A stretch of DNA of 64,000 nt, taken from Lactuca virosa (taxonomy: Eukaryota > Streptophyta > Magnoliopsida > Asterales > Asteraceae). Shown one piece after another: positions 21,146 to 30,523 of this stretch; the stretch's first letter is position 1, and each line of letters begins with the position of its first letter. Under the pieces are notes generated by a model. That model was given only the letters and a program-made list of their open reading frames with translations. It was not told where the DNA came from and made no database searches. A program made the translations under genes and the position numbers. The stretch covers positions 259,059,493 through 259,123,492 of the forward strand of contig CAKMRJ010005634.1 in assembly GCA_928212115.1 (NCBI GenBank), written 5' to 3'.

Positions 21146-21214
21146 CTCATTGAGTAGATTCTAAAACAAGAAGTATAATAATAAAAATTGCGTACCAGGA
21201 ACGGGGCGTTAAAA

Positions 21215-21226
21215 TTTTCCCCCACT
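21215..21226 (-). other. Gypsy-2 polypurine tract
   Basis: The minus strand reads AGTGGGGGAAAA next to the 3' LTR, the plus-strand cDNA primer. Confidence 0.88.
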
Positions 21227-21753
21227 TATCTTAGACTTCGTCCTCGAAGTCTGCGGTCTCTGGATCCGAAAATAACTCTGGATAATGCTCCCTCATCTCC
21301 TCCTCGGTCTCCCACGTCCACTCCTAACCCTTCCGGTGTTGCCACTGCACCTTCACTAGCTGAACCACCTTGTTCCTCAAGGTCCTCATCTTCCGATCCA
21401 AGATCGCAACAGGTCTCTCGATGTAGTTCAGGCTGCTGTCAACCTGAATATCCTCCAACGGTACAACTGCTGACTCATCCACCAAACACTTTCGTAACTG
21501 AGACACATGGAAAGTGTTGTGAATCTGGCTGAGCTCTGCTGGAAGATCTAACCGATAAACAACCCGACCCACCCGAGACAAAACCATAAAGGAAGCAATG
21601 AACCTGGGGCCCAACTTGCCCCTCTTCCGGAACCTGATGACACCCTTCTAGGGTGACACTTTCAGGAGGATGATATCCCCTACCTGAAACGCCTAATCAG
21701 AACGCCTCCTATCGGCGTAACTCTTCTGCAGACTCTGAGCAGTCTGGAGTCGG
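21227..21753 (-). pseudogene. pol: Gypsy-2 integrase C-terminus with chromodomain-like end (broken)
   Basis: The open part (21324-21614) has VGRVVYRLDLPAELSQIHN, FHVSQLRKCL, ERPVAILDRKMRTLRNKVV and VKVQWQHRKG. A TAG at 21321-21323 then precedes EWTWETEEEMREHYPELF, the typical end of a chromovirus chromodomain, which steers integration by binding histone marks. Upstream toward 21753 two more in-frame stops (near 21650 and 21693) and a frameshift cut it from the integrase core. Confidence 0.82.
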
Positions 21754-22767
21754 CTACGAACCTGCTGTCAACTCTGTGGTCTTAAGCACCACCTCAGTGC
21801 TCCCCATGACTCTCTGACCGACCTCGCCCCAACAGATTGGGGTCCTACACTTCCTCCCATAGAGCATCTCAAAGGGAGGCCGGTCTATACTGGAGTGGTA
21901 ACTGTTGTTATACGAAAATTCCGCTAATGGAAGGTACGTATCCCAACTGCCACCAAAATCTAGGACACATGCCCGAAGCATGTCCTCGAGAGTCTGAATC
22001 GTCCTCTCGCTCTGCCCGTCCGTCTGAGGGTGGAAAGCGGTGCTGAAAAGGAGACGAGTCCCCATCTCGTCATGGAACCGCTTCCAAAACCTGGAAGTGA
22101 ACCGGACGTCTCGATCTGATACTACCGAAACAGGCACTCCATGACGTGCCACAACCTCTCGCACATAAATATCGGCTAACTTCTCGGCCGATATACTCTC
22201 ATGGATCGGTATGAAATGTGCGCTCTTGGTCAACCGATCCACTATGACCCAAATCGAGTCAACTCCACGTGCAGTCCTGGGAAGCTTAGTAACGAAATCC
22301 ATGGTGATATCCTCCCATTTCCACACGGGAATGTCTAATGGCTGCATCTTTTTGTGGGTTCTCTGGTGTTCTACCTTGACCTTCCTACAGGTCAGGCATC
22401 TCTCCACGTACCAAGCTACGTCCCGCTTCATGCAGGGCCACCAATAATTGGGTCGGAGATCTCTGTACATCTTCGTCGCCCCTGGGTGGATGGAGAACCA
22501 AGACTTGTGAGCCTCATCCATCAAAACCTGCCGTACTCCTCCCCAGTACGACACCCAAACTCTCCCATGAAGGGTCAACAATCCTCGACTGTCACAATCG
22601 AAAGAAGCTACTAGGCCCACGATCCTCTCGCACTTCCGTCTTTCCTCCTTTAGGCCCTCAACCTGTGCCTCTCTAATCCGCTCCAACAATGGAGTAATCA
22701 CTGTCATCCTCAGACATATATCTCTGATCGGTGCCGGCATCGCCTTGCCGATTAGGGCATCGGCCAC
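21754..22767 (-). pseudogene. pol: Gypsy-2 integrase zinc finger and catalytic core (337 codons)
   Basis: Open for 337 codons. It has a zinc-finger region (SWFSIHPGATKMYRDL...CLTCRK, HHCC type, about residues 90-130), core Asp in DITMDFVTKLP, second Asp in VVSDRDVRFTSRFW and Glu in HPQTDGQSERTIQTLEDML, which completes the DDE triad. It then has LPLAEFSYNNSYHSSI and PFEMLYGRKCRTP. Key residues look intact. It has no start codon context of its own and is frameshifted on both sides (near 22767 and 21760). DALIGKAMP replaces the usual DALSRKAMP. Confidence 0.88.
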
Positions 22768-23203
22768 TACATTGGCCTTGCCCGGATGATAAAAATCTCA
22801 CAATCATAGTCCTTAACCACATCTAACCACCGACGCTGCCTCATGTTTAGATTCGGCTGATCCATGAGGTACCTCAGGCTCTTGTGATCCGTGTAAATGG
22901 TACAACGAACCCTATAGAGGTAATGTCTCAAAATCTTGAGGGCGAACACCACTGCCCCCAGCTCTAAATCATGGGTCAGATAGTTAGCCTCGTGAGGCTT
23001 CAACTGTCTAGAGGCATAAGCTATCACATGCCCTCGCTGCATTAACACTGCTCCGATACCTGTGATCGAAGCATCACATTAGACTACGAAGTCATCCACT
23101 CCCTTAGGCAGGGTGAGAATCGGTGCCCCACACAATCTCTGTCGGAGGGTCTCAAATGCTGCCTGCTGCTCAGGCCCCCAACGAAATGCCACCGACTTCC
23201 TGG
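22767..23203 (-). pseudogene. pol: Gypsy-2 RNase H (broken)
   Basis: It begins with FRWGPEQQAAFETLRQRL, which sits in the frame after the RT break. Next is a TAA near 23080 just before CDAS (the first RNase H Asp), then GIGAVLMQRGHVIAYASRQL, NYLTHDLELGAVVFAL (catalytic Glu), YTDHKSLRYLMDQPNLNMRQ and RWLDVVKDYDCEIF. A one-base insertion near 22790 ends the frame before the usual HPGKANVVADAL. Confidence 0.85.
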
Positions 23204-24589
23204 TCAGTCGAGTGAGCGGAACGGTATCTTGGAGAAATCCTGGATGAATCTCCTGTAGTACCCTGCCAGGCCTAGGAAGCTCCGAATCTCAGATGGGGAC
23301 CTCGGGACCTCCCACTGCATCACAGCCTCTATCTTGGCCGGATCTACTAGTATACCCTTCTGGTTGACGAGGTGTCCAAGGAACTGCACCTCGCACAACC
23401 AGAACTCACACTTGGAGAACTTTGCGAAAAGTTTCTCCCTTCTCAGTTTCTCTAGCACCTCCCTCAGGTGCTCCTCGTGCTGCTCCTGAGTCTTGGAATA
23501 GACCAAGATGTCGTCGATGAACACTATCACAGACTGATATAACATCGGTCTGCATACGCGGTTCATGAGATCGATGAACGTGGCTGGTGCGTTGGTGAGC
23601 CCAAATGGCATCACCACGAACTCATAATGACTATAGCGGGTCCTAAAAGCGGTCTTCTGTACGTCCTCACCTCTAACCCGCATCTGATGATAACCGGAGC
23701 GCAAATCAATCTTGGAGAACCAAGATGCTCCCTGGAGCTGATCAAACAAGTCATCTATCCTCGGAAGTGGGTAACGGTTCTTCACTGTCACCTTGTTCAA
23801 CTCCTGGTAATCTATACACATACGGTGAGACTCGTCCTTCTTTTTCACGAACAGGATCGGGGCTCCCCATGGTGAACTGCTCGGTCTGATAAAACCCTTG
23901 TCTAGCAGCTCCTGCAGCTGCGTAGACAACTCCTGCATCTCGGGAGGAGCCAACCGGTATGGTGCCTTGGCTATTGGAGCCGCACCAGGAACCAGGTCAA
24001 TCCTGAACTCAACCTGTCTCTCAGGAGGTATCCCAGGAAAATCCTCTGGAAATACATCCGGGTACTCGCGTACTACCGGTACATCGTCAACTATCGCCTT
24101 GCCCTTCTCCCGGGCATCTAAAACATAGGCGACGTACCCCGCGCTACCCTGCTGGAAGTAGCACCTCGCTCTCGCTGCTGAACACAGAATCGGTCCGCGC
24201 TGTGGCCTCTCGACCTGAATCACTAACTCTCCCCCACTAGGAGTGCGAACCCTCACCAACTGCAGTTCACAATCAATCACTGCCCCATTGGGGCTCAACC
24301 AATCCATACCCACTATGACCTTATTCCCTCGCAGGGGAATGGGAACCAGATCTACTGAAAACTGCTCATCAAATAACTTCAGCGAACACCCCCTATGTAC
24401 CCTCGCAACCCTGACGGTCCTGTCATCAGCTATCTCAACCTCAAGTGGACTGACCAGCTCCCCTGAAGCTCTGCTAAACCGCTTGCTAAGCGCAAGCGAG
24501 ACAAACGATCGGGTGGCCCCCGAATCAAACAATAATGTAGCTGAAATGTCGTTCACTAAGAACGATCCTATATACAAACACATAACCAT
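23204..24589 (-). pseudogene. pol: Gypsy-2 protease and reverse transcriptase (461 open codons)
   Basis: Protease comes first: LLFDSGATRSFVSLALS (about residues 19-35, catalytic Asp-Ser-Gly), then VIVGMDWLSPNGAVIDC. RT follows: EYPDVFPEDFPGIPPERQVEF, PYRLAPPEMQEL, IDYQELNKVTVKNRYPLP, FSKIDLRSGYHQMRV (first palm Asp), VMPFGLTNAPATF, VIVFIDDILVYSK (Asp pair), FLGHLVNQKGI and SFLGLAGYYRRFIQDF. The frame ends in a shift at about 23220. All RT catalytic residues are present. It is not joined in frame to gag, so expression in the intact ancestor used one long polyprotein or a frameshift. Confidence 0.92.
23210..23270 (-). other. Frameshift joining Gypsy-2 RT and RNase H
   Basis: The RT frame reads QDFSKIPFRSLD-stop where the family has QDFSKIA-VPLTRLT. 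The downstream frame resumes at FRWGPEQQ. A single base change in length near 23220 explains it. Confidence 0.75.
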
Positions 24590-24646
24590 GAGAAATAATT
24601 AATACTAAATATAGAAATAAGAGGAAAATACATACCCGTCACCACA

Positions 24647-25195
24647 TCAGGAGTCACCCGCGCCTCCTCTGCTATCATCAGGAAAGAAAGCTCTACTCTT
24701 CGCCACTGGCGCCTCAGCCCGACCCTGACGGTCGTCTATAATCCTCAAAGTAGCAGGGGCAGGTGTTGCCACCTTCCTTACTGCTAAACTCGGGCACTGG
24801 GACTTTTTATGTCCCCTCTGATTGCAATGGAAGCAAATCAGATCATCTGCTGTGGTAGTGGTGGTGGCTGTACAATCCCTACTCATATGCCAGGTCCGAC
24901 TGCACTTGTAGCAGCCGGAGATCCCTGCCTTGCACGCCCCATCGTGCAATCTCCCACAGTTGCCACACCTACTGTGGCTCTGTTGTCCTCTGGGTCTGTG
25001 ATCCAATACCTTGGGCTTTTTGCCCGAACTCCCTGTGCCAGATGCCGCCTCTTGCTTCCTCTTCTTCTCCATCTCCAAATCTATCTCTCTCTCATGAGCC
25101 CTCGCAATCATGTCATCCAACGTTTTACAGCTGGACCGGCACACCAACTGTCTGATATCACTCCTCAACATCTCGTGATAACGAGCCTTCTTCAT
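24647..25195 (-). pseudogene. gag: Gypsy-2 gag C-terminus with three zinc knuckles
   Basis: 182 open codons: KKARYHEMLRSDIRQLVC, IARAHEREIDLEMEKKRKQE, then C-x2-C-x3-H-x3-C (CGNCGRLHDGAC), C-x2-C-x4-H-x4-C (CYKCSRTWHMSRDC) and CFHCNQRGHKKSQC. The knuckles bind genomic RNA in the particle. It overlaps the capsid frame by about 38 bp at a frameshift near 25190. The short interval 24590-24646 links to protease. Confidence 0.9.
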
Positions 25196-25844
25196 CTAAC
25201 TCATCAGCCGCACACTGAGGAACGAGAAGAGCCCTCTCCCTGAACTTGGCGGTAATCTCCGCCACAGTCTCAGTAGTCTGAGTAAGATCCTGAAACTCCC
25301 TTGCTAACTGCTGCATCTCGATGACCGGTGCAAACTCGGCTCTAAACCTGGTAGTGAAATCGGTCCAGGTCATCGCATCGAGAGCTGCGTCAATTCCCAT
25401 GACATGTGCGATCTCCTCCCACCAATCTCGTGCCCTGTCCTTCAGGAGACAGGATGCTAGTCTGACCTTGTCCCCCTCGGGACATCTGCTGGTGCGGAAT
25501 GCATTGGCGACATCCGCCAACCACCTGGTACTCGCATTGGGATCCCGCGCGCCATGGTATTCAGGAGCTCCACATGCTCTGAACTCCCTGAAAGTGAGGG
25601 TGCGCGACCCCATCATGGCCGCCACCTCAGTACGGAATGTGCTCAACTTCTCGTCCATCAGCTCCAAAATACCCTCCTTGATCGAACCGAAGATCACAGG
25701 AGTCTGCTCAAGTATGATGCGAGTAACCTCTGAGGAGAGAAACTCCCTAGTCTGCTCATCTAAATGCACGACCCCCGAGCCTGATCCCGATCGCTCACCG
25801 GCACCTGAACTGCCGAATGCTGGTCTAGGGCGTAAAACCACCAT
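25158..25844 (-). pseudogene. gag: Gypsy-2 gag, capsid part
   Basis: I prefer the start at 25844 (MVVLRPRPAFGSSGAGE); an upstream ATG at 25865 is also in frame. A Gly-Ser-rich N-terminus is followed by VHLDEQTREFLSSEVTRIIL, then FREFRACGAPEYHGARDPN, the Trp-rich capsid stretch ARDWWEEIAHVMG, WTDFTTRFRAEFAPVIEM and TVAEITAKFRERALLVPQ. The frame shifts at ADELDEEG where the zinc-knuckle frame has KKARYHEM. It would form the virus-like particle. Confidence 0.88.
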
Positions 25845-25865
25845 TCTGAAAACACATAATGACAA

Positions 25866-26789
25866 TGTCAGGAATACAGATATATCTCGAGGGATCGCTA
25901 CTACTACAAGTTTCCTGGTCTCATCTCAGCATTCCTTGAATCGAGTACGGATCCTCTGCTTTCAGTAGTACGGGCCCATACTACCTTCCACATCTATCCG
26001 TACTTTCCTCAAGAACTGCCTTGACTCCACCATGTCCCTTCTACTACTACTGCTGATCTAATGCTAAACTCATCCTAGGCTTGCCCCAGGGAAATCACCA
26101 ACCCACTTTCCGCAATCAACTGCATAAGAAGTCCCTGCTTTCTTCCCCTAACTAGTACGCGAATACTATTACATATTACTCAGACTAGATAATTCTTCGA
26201 ATGAGAGATCCTACTCTACAACGGTTGGACTCAGACAAGAGTTGCGAAATAGAGCTAGACTTAACCTTCTGAAATTATTTAGTCCTTTCAATATGCAATG
26301 TAACATATTCGTTTACTACTTAGTGAAAGATAACTAAGACTTCTAAAAGCACAAAGCAAGCAGCATTCGAGCATCGAGTACACATAATCAAACATCTACT
26401 ACTCTGGCTATCATACTGACTAATCTCTACTAGCATGTAGTTCTCATAAAGCTGAACACATATAACAGGCACATAAGGCATCCTTCCTAGATCCTTAGTC
26501 CTAATCTAGCATGCTGTTCTGATAAAGCTAATAATCATAACATAGCATAAACTTGTATGGGTAATTTGGGAGTACTTACTTAAGCTCAGCTGATTGCATG
26601 CACCACACCCTTTTCTCTTTTTTTTTTAAATTCTTTTCTCTTTTCAAAACCTTTTTCTTTTTCTATAAATTCTTTTCTTTTCTCAAAGCTCTCTTTCTAA
26701 AAAATGATTTTCCTTTTAAAAATTTCCATACCAATTCCTCAGTTTGAGTCCAGACATACCCAAGAGCGTGCCCGAATCCCTCAAACCAA
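25866..26789 (-). other. Gypsy-2 leader between primer site and gag
   Basis: Non-coding, 0.9 kb. It shares blocks with the Gypsy-1 leader, especially near gag, and includes the two-helix hairpin at 25944-26004. Two direct repeats of 'gcatccttcctagatccttag...taatctagcatg' relate to 10790-10822. A T-rich run lies at 26610-26700. Confidence 0.78.
25944..26004 (-). other. Gypsy-2 dimer-initiation-like hairpin
   Basis: The outer helix AGTACGGAT (25944-25952) pairs perfectly with ATCCGTACT (25996-26004). The inner helix GTAGTA (25965-25970) with TACTAC (25979-25984) closes CGGGCCCA, an 8-nt loop with the self-complementary GGGCCC. It lies about 100-160 nt upstream of gag. The Gypsy-1 copy keeps both helices with a wobble in place of a G-C pair. 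Confidence 0.7.
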
Positions 26790-26803
26790 GGCTCTGATAA
26801 CAA
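26790..26803 (-). other. Gypsy-2 primer-binding site
   Basis: The minus strand reads TTGTTATCAGAGCC, with one mismatch (G-to-T) from the initiator-Met complement TTGGTATCAGAGCC. It is two bases from the 5' LTR. Confidence 0.88.
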
Positions 26804-27117
26804 CTTGTAACATCCCAAAAATACAACCCAAAAAAAAAATTCCTTTAAAAATCATTATCAAAACTATAATCATCCATAATCAAAAGAAAACCAAGTGTCA
26901 TGTATGTTAGAATCTCATATCAAATACTATATCAAAACCAAATGAGAAAATATCAGAGTCTAACTCCCAGGCTAAATTGTGGTGTGTGCCATGCCATCAT
27001 CCCGAGCCCTTCCCTTTGCTAGCTGAAGTACCAGAAACCAAAACTGAAACTGTAAGCACGAAGCTTAGTGAGCTCCCCCAAACTACCACATACCATACAA
27101 TAACATATAAAGCACAT

Positions 27118-27371
27118 ACTGGGTCTTTCCCACTGCATCACACCGAAGTCCGGAACTAACTAGGGCCTCACCCACTGCATCGGACCGAAGTCTGGAACTG
27201 ACTAGGGCCTTGCCTACTGCATCGGACCGAAGTCCGGAACTGACTAGGGCCTTGCCCACTGCATCGGACCGAAGTCCGGAACTGACTAGGGCCTCGCCCA
27301 CTACATCGGACCGAAGTCCGAAACTGACTAGGGCCTCGCCCACTGCATCGGACCGAAGTCCGGAACTGACT
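27118..27371 (-). repeat. 42-bp tandem array, 6 copies (Gypsy-2 5' LTR)
   Basis: Same unit as 19307-19645 with two copies fewer. Outlying single hairpins are at 27424-27437 (CAGAC...GTCTG, both arms changed relative to CGGAC...GTCCG in the 3' LTR) and 27499-27512 (loop UACG in RNA). The 227-codon ORF across it (27083-27766) is the 14-residue translation of the repeat, not a gene. Confidence 0.9.
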
Positions 27372-28252
27372 GAACATAGCCTAACATAGCATATAATATG
27401 AACACATATACTGCATACTTCATCAGACCATAGTCTGGAACACATAACACATACCATGTCTGTATCACAAAGACACCAAGCATATTGAACTACTGCATCG
27501 GACCGTAGTCCGGAACTACTACTAACTAAACGGGCCGACATTGTGGCCGTAGACCCGTTCCTACTGGAAGGAAACTCACCTCGTAAGGCTGGCTGCTGAA
27601 ATGCTACTCGGGAACTGTCTGACTGCTGCTCTGGTAACTCCCCGGCTACAATTCCCAAAAGACACTTAATCAGACACTGAGAACTATTCTTAGGGTAAAA
27701 TGAATATTTTAACCCCTGGTCAAAGTCAACAATCCGTTGACCTGACTCGCCGAGTTGGGCCGCCAACTCGTCGAGTCCCTATCTTTCCTTCTACTCCCTT
27801 CCCGACTCTACTCGTCGAGTTTAACCAAAACTCGACGAGTTCTCCTTCTTTACTGATATCCTGTCAATCTTCATCCGACTCGCCGAGTTGTATGAACAAC
27901 TTGTCGAGTTCACCTTCATCATAAGAACACGTCCATCCTGTGACTCGTCGAGTTGTATGAACAACTCGTCGAGTCTGTTCTTACGGGTAAGGAGATTGTC
28001 TTGGACTAGCCGAGTTAGCGCGTAGACTCGCCGAGTCCCTCTACACTCAGATCTATGTATTAACTCACTGAGTCTTTACTCTACTGACTAAACAGACTAA
28101 CTACTACTGAACAGGGAATCTAAGACTCGCGACCTGACTCACCGAGTCGGAAGAACGATTCGCCGAGTCCTTTACATGCAGTTTCTATTCAGTCGATTCT
28201 AATCAGTTTTAGCGCATCCAATTCATAGATCTAGGTTTCCGGGACTATCTAA

Positions 28253-28279
28253 ACACGTAAAGTTGCTAACTTTACGTGT
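28253..28279 (-). other. 12-bp LTR hairpin (Gypsy-2, 5' LTR)
   Basis: ACACGTAAAGTT-GCT-AACTTTACGTGT, a perfect inverted repeat identical to the 3' LTR copy, about 450 nt downstream of the likely RNA start. Confidence 0.85.
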
Positions 28280-28730
28280 ATCTATGATGCAAGGAAGCAA
28301 ATACACTCAAACTTGGCTATTATGGGGGTTACTTGTCTAGAACAAAGCCATGGTACATACCAAAAGGTGGCCTTCTTGAGTTCCTGGAACTCAAGAGAGG
28401 CTAGATCCGAGATATGGCTTGATACAAAGCCTCATCACTAGGGATTTGGGGTTTTTGAGCTAAAAACCAACAATTTGGGGACAAACTAGATCTAACAATA
28501 CAATAACCAAGATGAAAGCTTTATTACCAGAAAGGATGGCCAAAGAGGAGTATAATCTGGATCTACTTCTTCTTCCTTGAGTTCTTCTACCTTCTCCTTC
28601 TTCTTCTTGCTCAAGAATGCACCAAAATTCCTTCACAAGGCAAAGATCACTCACACACACTTCAAGGAGGCTAGGGTTTTGGGAATAAGTCTATGAGAGG
28701 TGAAGGAGGTTGGCTTGGGGCTATAATGAT

Positions 28731-28740
28731 GTTTAAATAG
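28731..28740 (-). promoter_or_regulatory. TATA box of Gypsy-2 5' LTR
   Basis: The minus strand reads CTATTTAAAC, followed 30-35 bp on by a C/A-rich start region and a CT-rich leader. It is about 200 bp inside the LTR. Gypsy-1 has GTATTTAAAC at the same place. Confidence 0.6.
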
Positions 28741-28944
28741 GGTACACACCCTAAAAATTAGGGCTTCATCCAGACTGGCGGACTCGCCGAGTCGGGAATA
28801 ACGGACTCGTTGAGTCGCCACATTAAATCTACGTACAGACCCACTGCTACTCGATGAGTTAGGGCTACTGACTCGTCGAGTAGATTCTAAAACAAGAAGT
28901 ATAATAATAAAAATTGCGTACCAGGAACGGGGCGTTACAAGACA

Positions 28945-29344
28945 TAGCAACGGTATCTTGTAATGTTGACCTCCAACTGATGGCACATCCAAACAAAGTG
29001 AATATGTAGCACGTCCATGACCTACGCTTCAACAAGTCATCACCATAATCAGAGTCAGCATATCCCACCAAGTCACTCTTTTTTTTTGCTCCATACACCA
29101 AGCAAACATCCGTCGTTCCATTCAAGTACCGCAATATCCACTTTACGGCTTCCCAATGAGTCTTCCCTGGATTACTCATAAACCTGCTAACCACACTAAC
29201 TGCATGACCCAAATCAAGTCTGGTACAAACCATAGCATACATGAGACTTCCAACAACACTTGAGTATGGAACCCTGCTCATGTACTTCCTTTCTTCATTA
29301 GTAGTAGGTATAGTGCTTGGACCAAGTTTAAAGTGAGCCACCAA
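28945..29344 (-). pseudogene. pol: Copia-4 RT C-terminus and RNase H N-terminal half
   Basis: Minus-strand MVAHFKLGPSTIPTTNEE, then YMSRVPYSSVVGSLMYAMVC, THWEAVKWILRYLNGTTDVC, LVGYADSDYGDDLLKRRS (first RNase H Asp) and SWRSTLQDTVAMS, which is cut by Gypsy-2. The other half follows at 19024. The residues after AMS in this frame are Gypsy-2 LTR. Confidence 0.9.
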
Positions 29345-29365
29345 AGAGCTTCCAACCGGTTTGGA

Positions 29366-29665
29366 TCAATCACAATTGAAGGGTTGCAGAACTTTCTTAA
29401 TGTACTTTTGGTGAGAAGTACATAACTGCCTTGATCTTCTGTCCCTTTGAATCTCCATCCCCAATATCTTCTTTTCTGCTCCCAAATCCTTCATCCCAAA
29501 CTCATTATTCAGGGTCACATTCAAGTCATTTATTCCAGCCATGTCTTTAGCTGCGATGAGCATATCATCAACATATAACAACATATATATGTAGGAATAT
29601 GGTGATAATTCATTTGAGTAAACACAATTGTTAAACTGGTTCCGAGTGTAGCTATTCGAGATCAT
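29366..29665 (-). pseudogene. pol: Copia-4 RT palm with YVDD motif
   Basis: Contains the RT active site YMLLYVDDMLIAAKDM, then LNNEFGMKDLGAEKKILGME and RQLCTSHQKYIKKVLQPFN. It is about one base out of frame with both neighbours. The lineage differs from Copia-5 to -8 (CSHDMLIA-type, Tork-like; not tested). Confidence 0.88.
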
Positions 29666-30341
29666 GAATGAATCAAATCTCTTGTACCATTGTCTTGGAG
29701 ACTACTTCAAAACCATACAGGGATTACATCAGCAAACATACATGGTCCTTCTTAGCATCAAGGAACCCTTCTAGCTAAGACATATAAATATTCTCTTCTA
29801 AATTTCCATGAAGAAATGATGTTTTCACATCAAGCTCTTCAAGCTCCAGATCAAATGCACTCACCATGGCCAAAAGAACCCGAATTGTCTAGTGCTTCAC
29901 GACCGATGAGAACACCTCATGATAATCAATTCCTTTTTTCTGAGAGAACCATTTTGCCACCAACCTTGACTTGAACCTAGTTGGTTCAACTCCTGGTATT
30001 CCTTCCTTCTTCTTAAAGATCCACTTGCATCCCATTGGCTTTGCTCCCTTTGGTAATGGAACAAGATCCCATGTTTCATTCTTCTCTAAAGATTGAATTT
30101 CTTCCTTCATGGCCATCAACCAGTCATTTGATTCTTTACTCGGCACAACCTCTTTCTACGATTGAGGCTCCTCAGTTTCAATGTTTTCTCCAGTTGCTAA
30201 AGAAAAAGCAATGGAGTCAAGTTCACCTGAATTTACACATCCCACATATCTATCAGGTTGTCGAATGACCCTCATTAATCTTCTCTTTGCTAATGATTCT
30301 GACCCATCATCCTTCATTGCATCAGCACCAATGGACAAAGA
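29666..30341 (-). pseudogene. pol: Copia-4 linker and RT N-terminal part (broken)
   Basis: From the right: a linker, then RLMRVIRQPDRYVGCVNSG, SNDWLMAMKEEIQSLEKN, TWDLVPLPKGAKPMGCKWIF and RFKSRLVAKWFSQKKGIDY. The FS/PVV block decays into stops at 29666-29888. It is cut at 30341 by the solo LTR (TSD AAAGA at 30337-30341). Confidence 0.85.
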
Positions 30342-30447
30342 CGTCACACCCCCAAACCGGAACGGCGGAAACGTTCGGGGGTGGAGGACGTCATGTGTAG
30401 TATCACAACAATTGCATCATAGTGATCAAAGTAAACACAACCATTAC

Positions 30448-30452
<5 letters not shown>

Positions 30453-30517
<65 letters not shown>
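30453..30517. repeat. (AT)n microsatellite
   Basis: About 32 AT dinucleotides inside the solo LTR. The IYIYIY ORFs on both strands are artefacts of it. Confidence 0.97.

Positions 30518-30523
<6 letters not shown>

Larger units (their letters stand above)
19025..21213 (-). repeat. Gypsy-2 3' LTR (2.19 kb)
   Basis: It runs from about 21213 (TGTAACG in the intact copy; here changed by C-to-A) to GGATGTTACA at 19025. It holds eight 42-bp repeats, many ACTCG-N-CGAGT palindromes at about 20020-21140 and a 12-bp hairpin. The 5' LTR has six 42-bp copies, which accounts for most of the length difference. The TATA-like site at 21005-21014 is slightly mutated compared with 28731-28740. Confidence 0.93.
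27740..28885. repeat. ACTCG-N-CGAGT palindrome cluster, Gypsy-2 5' LTR
   Basis: About a dozen full or near copies, for example 27743-27753, 27811-27821 and 28871-28881, spread over the transcribed part of the LTR. It is colinear with the cluster at 20020-21145. Confidence 0.85.
19025..28939 (-). mobile_element. Gypsy-2: complete Ty3/gypsy chromovirus-like element
   Basis: A 9.9 kb minus-strand element with two ~2.15 kb LTRs and a perfect TSD AGACA (19020-19024 and 28940-28944), inside Copia-4 RNase H. The order gag, protease, RT, RNase H, integrase and a chromodomain-like C-terminus, with large LTRs and an initiator-Met primer, fits a Tekay/Del-type chromovirus (my assignment; a tree would settle it). 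All domains can be found, but frameshifts and stops split them into about seven pieces. Confidence 0.95.
26806..28939 (-). repeat. Gypsy-2 5' LTR (2.13 kb)
   Basis: Minus-strand start TGTAACGCCCC at 28939, end GGATGTTACA at 26806. A CTATTTAAAC box at 28731-28740 (reverse) suggests RNA start near 28700, leaving about 1.9 kb of R-U5 to be carried in the RNA leader. That part contains six 42-bp hairpin repeats (27118-27371), the 12-bp hairpin and a palindrome cluster. Confidence 0.95.

Noticed and set aside
25321..25968. 215-codon plus-strand ORF
   Set aside because: Antisense shadow of Gypsy-2 gag.
27083..27766. 227-codon minus-strand ORF with a repeating 14-residue unit
   Set aside because: It is the translation of the 42-bp LTR array; the unit length is a multiple of three, so frames stay open by chance.
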